Shown piece by piece: positions 23,064 to 25,775 of a stretch of DNA of 25,775 nt. The DNA lies in NCBI GenBank assembly GCA_964432485.1, contig CAYSNP010000024.1:1-25775 (forward strand). Direction: 5' to 3'. The number at the start of each line of letters is the position of its first letter. Position 1 is the stretch's first letter. The translations under genes were made by a program, and so were the position numbers. The DNA is from CAYSNP01 sp964432485. Its GTDB lineage: Bacteria; Bacillota; Clostridia; Christensenellales; DTU072. The notes under the pieces were generated by a model. That model did no database searches, was not told the DNA's origin, and worked only from the letters and a program-made list of their open reading frames with translations.

Positions 23064-23885
23064 CTACCTCGAAAAATAAAGGCTGCGGGTAATATCTTCT
23101 CGCACCAACCCTTCTATATCAAAATAAACAGCCATATTAAGTACTGCAAAATAACAAAAGCCAAAGGTAAAAGCTATGGCATTAAAAACTAAAGAAAATG
23201 CTCCGTTACCCACCAAAGCACTAATTATGCCCAACCCCACAATCACCACCGCCATAAATGCTAGGGCAAACAAAATGCGCCCGCCGTGATGTCCTATTTT
23301 TTGCAAAGCTCTGCCAAATGCTCTTGCAGGCGGCAATCCATTGATAGCCATAAGAGGAAACCATATTACCATAGGGAGAATTAAAGGTAAAAATACTCCT
23401 GACCAAATCAGAACCGTAATGGAAGAAAACAATTTAACCGCTGTAAGAGAGATTGCTTGTTGGCATAAGAATAAAAGCAATGCCAGTACAAACTGCCAAA
23501 ACATATATATTGTAATTATGCTTGCAAGCAAGTAAAAGGATGCAAAAAAGTTTTCATTTGCGTTGCGAAAGAAGCCTTTTATTGTAAATCTGCCCACCCT
23601 AAAGCAACGCAAGGTAAGGGTAGAATATGCCGAAAAGGCTATAACCAGCCCAAGTAAAGCAAGCAATAGTACAGGCCAGCGAAAGGAAGGTTGCAAGCTA
23701 AGCCATAATGAGCCGAAAGTGGGGTAAGGGGTGCTAAAAGAGGCTATCCAGCTGGTATAGGTATCCAACGGAAAAATCATAGATACCAAAAAGGATAAAG
23801 GCAGTATTATTATTAAAAAGTAAAACAGCCTTTTACCTTTATCGAGTATAAAAAAGAATTGCAGCACACTTTTGCAATATTTCAT
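23064..23885 (-). CDS. Six-helix integral membrane protein, unknown function, probably leaderless
   Basis: A 273-residue polytopic protein starting MKYCKSVLQFFF, with about six hydrophobic helices and conserved-looking polar turns (ARAFGRALQKIGHHGG before helix 5). The frame is open to an ATG at 23939, but that start has no RBS. The consensus promoter 23920-23892 lies between the two ATGs, and its predicted start point is exactly the ATG at 23885, so 23885 is chosen. The gene ends two bases before the downstream membrane protein gene. Function is unrecognised; the pair may form a hetero-oligomer or be paralogs. If 23939 were used, the protein would have 291 residues. Confidence 0.78.
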   Translation of the reverse strand: MKYCKSVLQFFFILDKGKRLFYFLIIILPLSFLVSMIFPLDTYTSWIASFSTPYPTFGSLWLSLQPSFRWPVLLLALLGLVIAFSAYSTLTLRCFRVGRFTIKGFFRNANENFFASFYLLASIITIYMFWQFVLALLLFLCQQAISLTAVKLFSSITVLIWSGVFLPLILPMVIWFPLMAINGLPPARAFGRALQKIGHHGGRILFALAFMAVVIVGLGIISALVGNGAFSLVFNAIAFTFGFCYFAVLNMAVYFDIEGLVREDITRSLYFSR

Positions 23886-23891
23886 ACGCTT

Positions 23892-23920
23892 ATTATAGCA
23901 TTTGCCATAGGTGTTTGCAA
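23892..23920 (-). promoter_or_regulatory. Consensus-like promoter giving a leaderless transcript
   Basis: On the minus strand, TTGCAA (23920-23915) and TATAAT (23897-23892) are 17 bp apart. Only six bases separate TATAAT from the ATG at 23885, so the predicted first nucleotide is the A of the start codon. Confidence 0.7.
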
Positions 23921-23968
23921 GCGCTGTACCCTTTTCCATTATTATAAGGTTGCGCTATTGCCCTAAAT

Positions 23969-24748
23969 TTAATCGTCGGCTATCTCTCTTTCTGCCAGCC
24001 AAGCCTTAAAGGCATTGTTATTGCGAATATTGTAAATGCGCAGCGAAAAAGGCATAAGGGAAGACAGCAGTTTGAAAAAAGTAAAAATAGCACTGGTATG
24101 TATGTTTGACTTGCCGCTTTTTAGTCCTTTTGTTATCTTTTTGGCCACCGCAAGCCCTGATTGAGAAGGCCAAGACATAGGTATATTTCCCGCCGCCTTA
24201 AAAAAGTTAGTTTTTGTTGCAATAGGATATACAACTTGTATCTTTTGCCCCGCTTCTAGCTCATAGCGGTAGGCATCGGCAAACCCTCTAAGTGCCGCCT
24301 TAGTGGCAGAATACATCGCATACCCCGGTAAAGACACAAACCCCATTGCACTTGCAGTAATCACCACACTATACGGGCTCTTAGGGTATAGTTGCTTCAT
24401 TTTTTGCGCACTGTAAAACGCACTAAATACATTTAAGTCAAAGACTTTATTATAATGCTCCCAATTTGGTGCACCTAGCTTTTCATAAAAGGCATAACCT
24501 GCATTAGCTACAAAAATATCTATCCCGCCCAAATGCTCAAGCGCATATTCAAACACTTTATCCACTCCGTCAGGACTGGCAACATCCATATCAAGTCTAA
24601 GAAAATTAGGATGGGATATATCGTTTTTTGCCATATTTCTTGCCACGCCCAGCACCTTGCAGCCCTCAGCAAGCAAACACTTGGCAAGCTCATAGCCAAT
24701 ACCGCAAGAAGCTCCTGTTACTACCGCTTTTTTGCCGCTCAGATCCAT
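23969..24748 (-). CDS. Short-chain dehydrogenase/reductase (classical SDR)
   Basis: A 259-residue NAD(P)-dependent oxidoreductase. TGxxxGIG is at 11-18 (TGASCGIG), followed after beta-2 by Ala-Arg-Asn (37-39), a basic pair position favouring NADPH. NAGYA lies in the 83-87 region. The catalytic set is Asn106, Ser133, Tyr146 and Lys150 (YSATK). The C-terminal tail after 225 is basic and partly hydrophobic (FTFFKLLSSLMPFSLRIY), which could associate with the membrane, as in SDRs that act on lipids or sterol-like substrates; that is inference. AGGAG eight bases upstream supports the ATG. Substrate cannot be assigned. It has its own promoter and is followed by another promoter, so it is probably monocistronic. 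Confidence 0.92.
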   Translation of the reverse strand: MDLSGKKAVVTGASCGIGYELAKCLLAEGCKVLGVARNMAKNDISHPNFLRLDMDVASPDGVDKVFEYALEHLGGIDIFVANAGYAFYEKLGAPNWEHYNKVFDLNVFSAFYSAQKMKQLYPKSPYSVVITASAMGFVSLPGYAMYSATKAALRGFADAYRYELEAGQKIQVVYPIATKTNFFKAAGNIPMSWPSQSGLAVAKKITKGLKSGKSNIHTSAIFTFFKLLSSLMPFSLRIYNIRNNNAFKAWLAEREIADD

Positions 24749-24772
24749 TTGTCTACTCCTGTTTTTTTCTTT

Positions 24773-24801
24773 ATTTTAAGCTATTGATAAGCAATTGTCA
24801 A
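24773..24801 (-). promoter_or_regulatory. Promoter of the SDR gene
   Basis: On the minus strand, TTGACA (24801-24796) and TAAAAT (24778-24773) are 17 bp apart. The predicted start near 24766 gives a short leader containing the AGGAG site. Confidence 0.78.
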
Positions 24802-24856
24802 TATAAGTTTCTTTGGCAATGTTAAGGATTAAACACGCTCAATTTGCAGTCTAATA

Positions 24857-24885
24857 TTGCTTTTTGCATTTAATAATGTTATTAT
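24857..24885 (+). promoter_or_regulatory. Putative promoter of the small membrane-protein genes
   Basis: TTGCTT (24857-24862) and TATTAT (24880-24885) are 17 bp apart, upstream of AAAGGA and the ATG at 24910. The surrounding DNA is extremely A/T-rich, so alternative -10 boxes (for example TATAAA at 24883) exist. Confidence 0.45.
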
Positions 24886-24909
24886 AAAAATAATTAAAAA
24901 GGACAAGCA

Positions 24910-25509
24910 ATGGAAAAAATAGAAAAAAATGAAAAGCTGAAAAAGCTGATGGAAGATTATAAAATAAAAAAAGACCGTATAAATATAATAATTTTTTCAA
25001 TTGTATCTTTAATAGCCATTGTATCGGTCGCAATAAGCCGTCATACCAATTCCGGATTAGCGATTCTTGTTATAGGCGGAGCAGTCTTGATTGCCCTAAT
25101 GCTTGTAAGTATATTAATATGGTTTTCAAAAAAAGGTATATTATATGCTTCTGAAATACTTTTTTTAGTCAATAGTATTTTTGGGCTGGTAAGCAATAAG
25201 GATAAAGAAGAAGCAATAGAGCTTTATACCGAATGGAAAGATAAATATGCATCTGTTTATACCCTTTTTAAGGATATTAATATTTTAAGGTCGGGCACAA
25301 TAATTTTGCTGGCTCGGCAAATCTCGCAAATGTTGCAAGAGCTATCCGATGGGCTAAGGCCGGAGAGCACGGAATATCAAGAGCTTTATAAGACCACTCA
25401 AAAAAAGCTGGCACTTATACATAAAAGCAAAACAAGCTGCGAGCAGTTGGACTCCTTATATCAAAAAAGCTGCAGTTTACTAGAAAAAGCTAGTTATATC
25501 TTAGAATAA
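24910..25509 (+). CDS. Small two-helix membrane protein with a helical cytoplasmic tail, unknown function
   Basis: A 199-residue protein. A Lys/Glu-rich, amphipathic N-terminus (1-25) precedes two hydrophobic helices (about 27-45 and 51-70) with a short loop. After them comes about 125 residues of probably helical, charged sequence with a coiled-coil look and two Cys (about 177 and 188). No family is recognised. AAAGGA (24898-24903) is the RBS. The next gene starts eight bases after its stop and encodes a protein with the same opening layout, so the two probably function together or arose by duplication. Confidence 0.8.
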   Translation: MEKIEKNEKLKKLMEDYKIKKDRINIIIFSIVSLIAIVSVAISRHTNSGLAILVIGGAVLIALMLVSILIWFSKKGILYASEILFLVNSIFGLVSNKDKEEAIELYTEWKDKYASVYTLFKDINILRSGTIILLARQISQMLQELSDGLRPESTEYQELYKTTQKKLALIHKSKTSCEQLDSLYQKSCSLLEKASYILE

Positions 25510-25517
25510 GGACAAAT

Positions 25518-25775
25518 ATGGAAAACAAGAAAAGGCTTAAAGAAATTAAGGCAAAAATTAAAAAAATTGTAGATATCAATAAAATTTTAATTTTTGGGAT
25601 AATAGTACTTGGGGGCACGGCTCATGTTGTGGAAAGTGCTATAAAGAATTTGACAACTCCTTCTTTTGAACTTGCAACAGGAATAGTTCTTTTGGCATTA
25701 GTAATTATTCTGATTATATTTAACTATAAAATAGAAACGAGATATTTGATGGAAGCGGCTATTTTACAAGATAAG
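25518..25775 (+). CDS. Second two-helix membrane protein, cut by the window end (partial)
   Basis: An ATG at 25518, with AAGGA (25508-25512) six bases before it, opens a frame that is still open at the last base (86 codons). The translation has a Lys/Ile-rich N-terminus, a hydrophobic helix (about 22-40) with a His-Val-Val-Glu stretch, a short loop, a second helix (about 55-73), and an acidic/basic continuation (YKIETRYLMEAAILQDK). The layout matches the 199-residue protein upstream. Function is unknown and the C-terminus lies outside the window. Confidence 0.75.
   Translation, partial: MENKKRLKEIKAKIKKIVDINKILIFGIIVLGGTAHVVESAIKNLTTPSFELATGIVLLALVIILIIFNYKIETRYLMEAAILQDK

Noticed and set aside
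1..25775. CRISPR arrays, tRNA or rRNA genes, insertion sequences, integrases
   Set aside because: None were seen by eye on either strand; the intergenic regions are short and accounted for by promoters, hairpins and leaders.

Overview
This is an AT-rich bacterial chromosomal segment. The leucyl-tRNA synthetase is bacterial and shorter than the E. coli enzyme, Shine-Dalgarno sites are AGGAGG-like, promoters are sigma-70/A type with 17-bp spacers, no outer-membrane component appears, and the metal operon is CadC/CadA-like. Together these suggest a low-GC Bacillota, probably a clostridial relative. That placement is inference; the window has no rRNA. I saw no tRNA, rRNA, CRISPR array, transposase, integrase or prophage structural gene.

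Layout. (1) 1-2876: the start of a leftward gene, then a metal-resistance module. It holds an ArsR/SmtB repressor with both its Cys site and its C-terminal DxH...HxxE site, and a CadA/ZntA-type P1B-ATPase. Near-identical operator-like inverted repeats precede both genes. (2) 2909-5346: an ATP-dependent DNA ligase LigD with domain order phosphoesterase-ligase-polymerase, split by a frameshift at a run of nine T. No Ku gene is nearby in the window. (3) 5469-11808: an island on the + strand with its own promoter and a leader that can form two mutually exclusive hairpins. It is followed by a tightly packed operon: KilA-N protein, type III methyltransferase (Mod), a GNAT acetyltransferase, and type III restriction helicase-nuclease (Res). 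The GNAT gene overlaps Mod by 1 base and Res by 4 bases and is much AT-richer than the start of Res. This is the most interesting system here. (4) 11875-19499 (- strand): a four-gene operon of a membrane-anchored protein of unknown function, a MacB/LolD-type ABC ATPase, a large FtsX-type permease, and a cytoplasmic GH2 beta-galactosidase. (5) 19699-22089: leuS, divergent from that operon. (6) 22159-24748 (- strand): two adjacent six-helix membrane proteins and an SDR oxidoreductase. (7) 24910-25775: two tandem small two-helix membrane proteins, the second cut by the window end.

Two leftward transcription units, starting near 19499 and 23885, have a strong promoter whose predicted start point falls at or one base before the ATG, with no Shine-Dalgarno site. 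They look leaderless. Other genes here (arsR, leuS, the SDR and the KilA-N operon) have ordinary leaders, so two modes of translation start may coexist.
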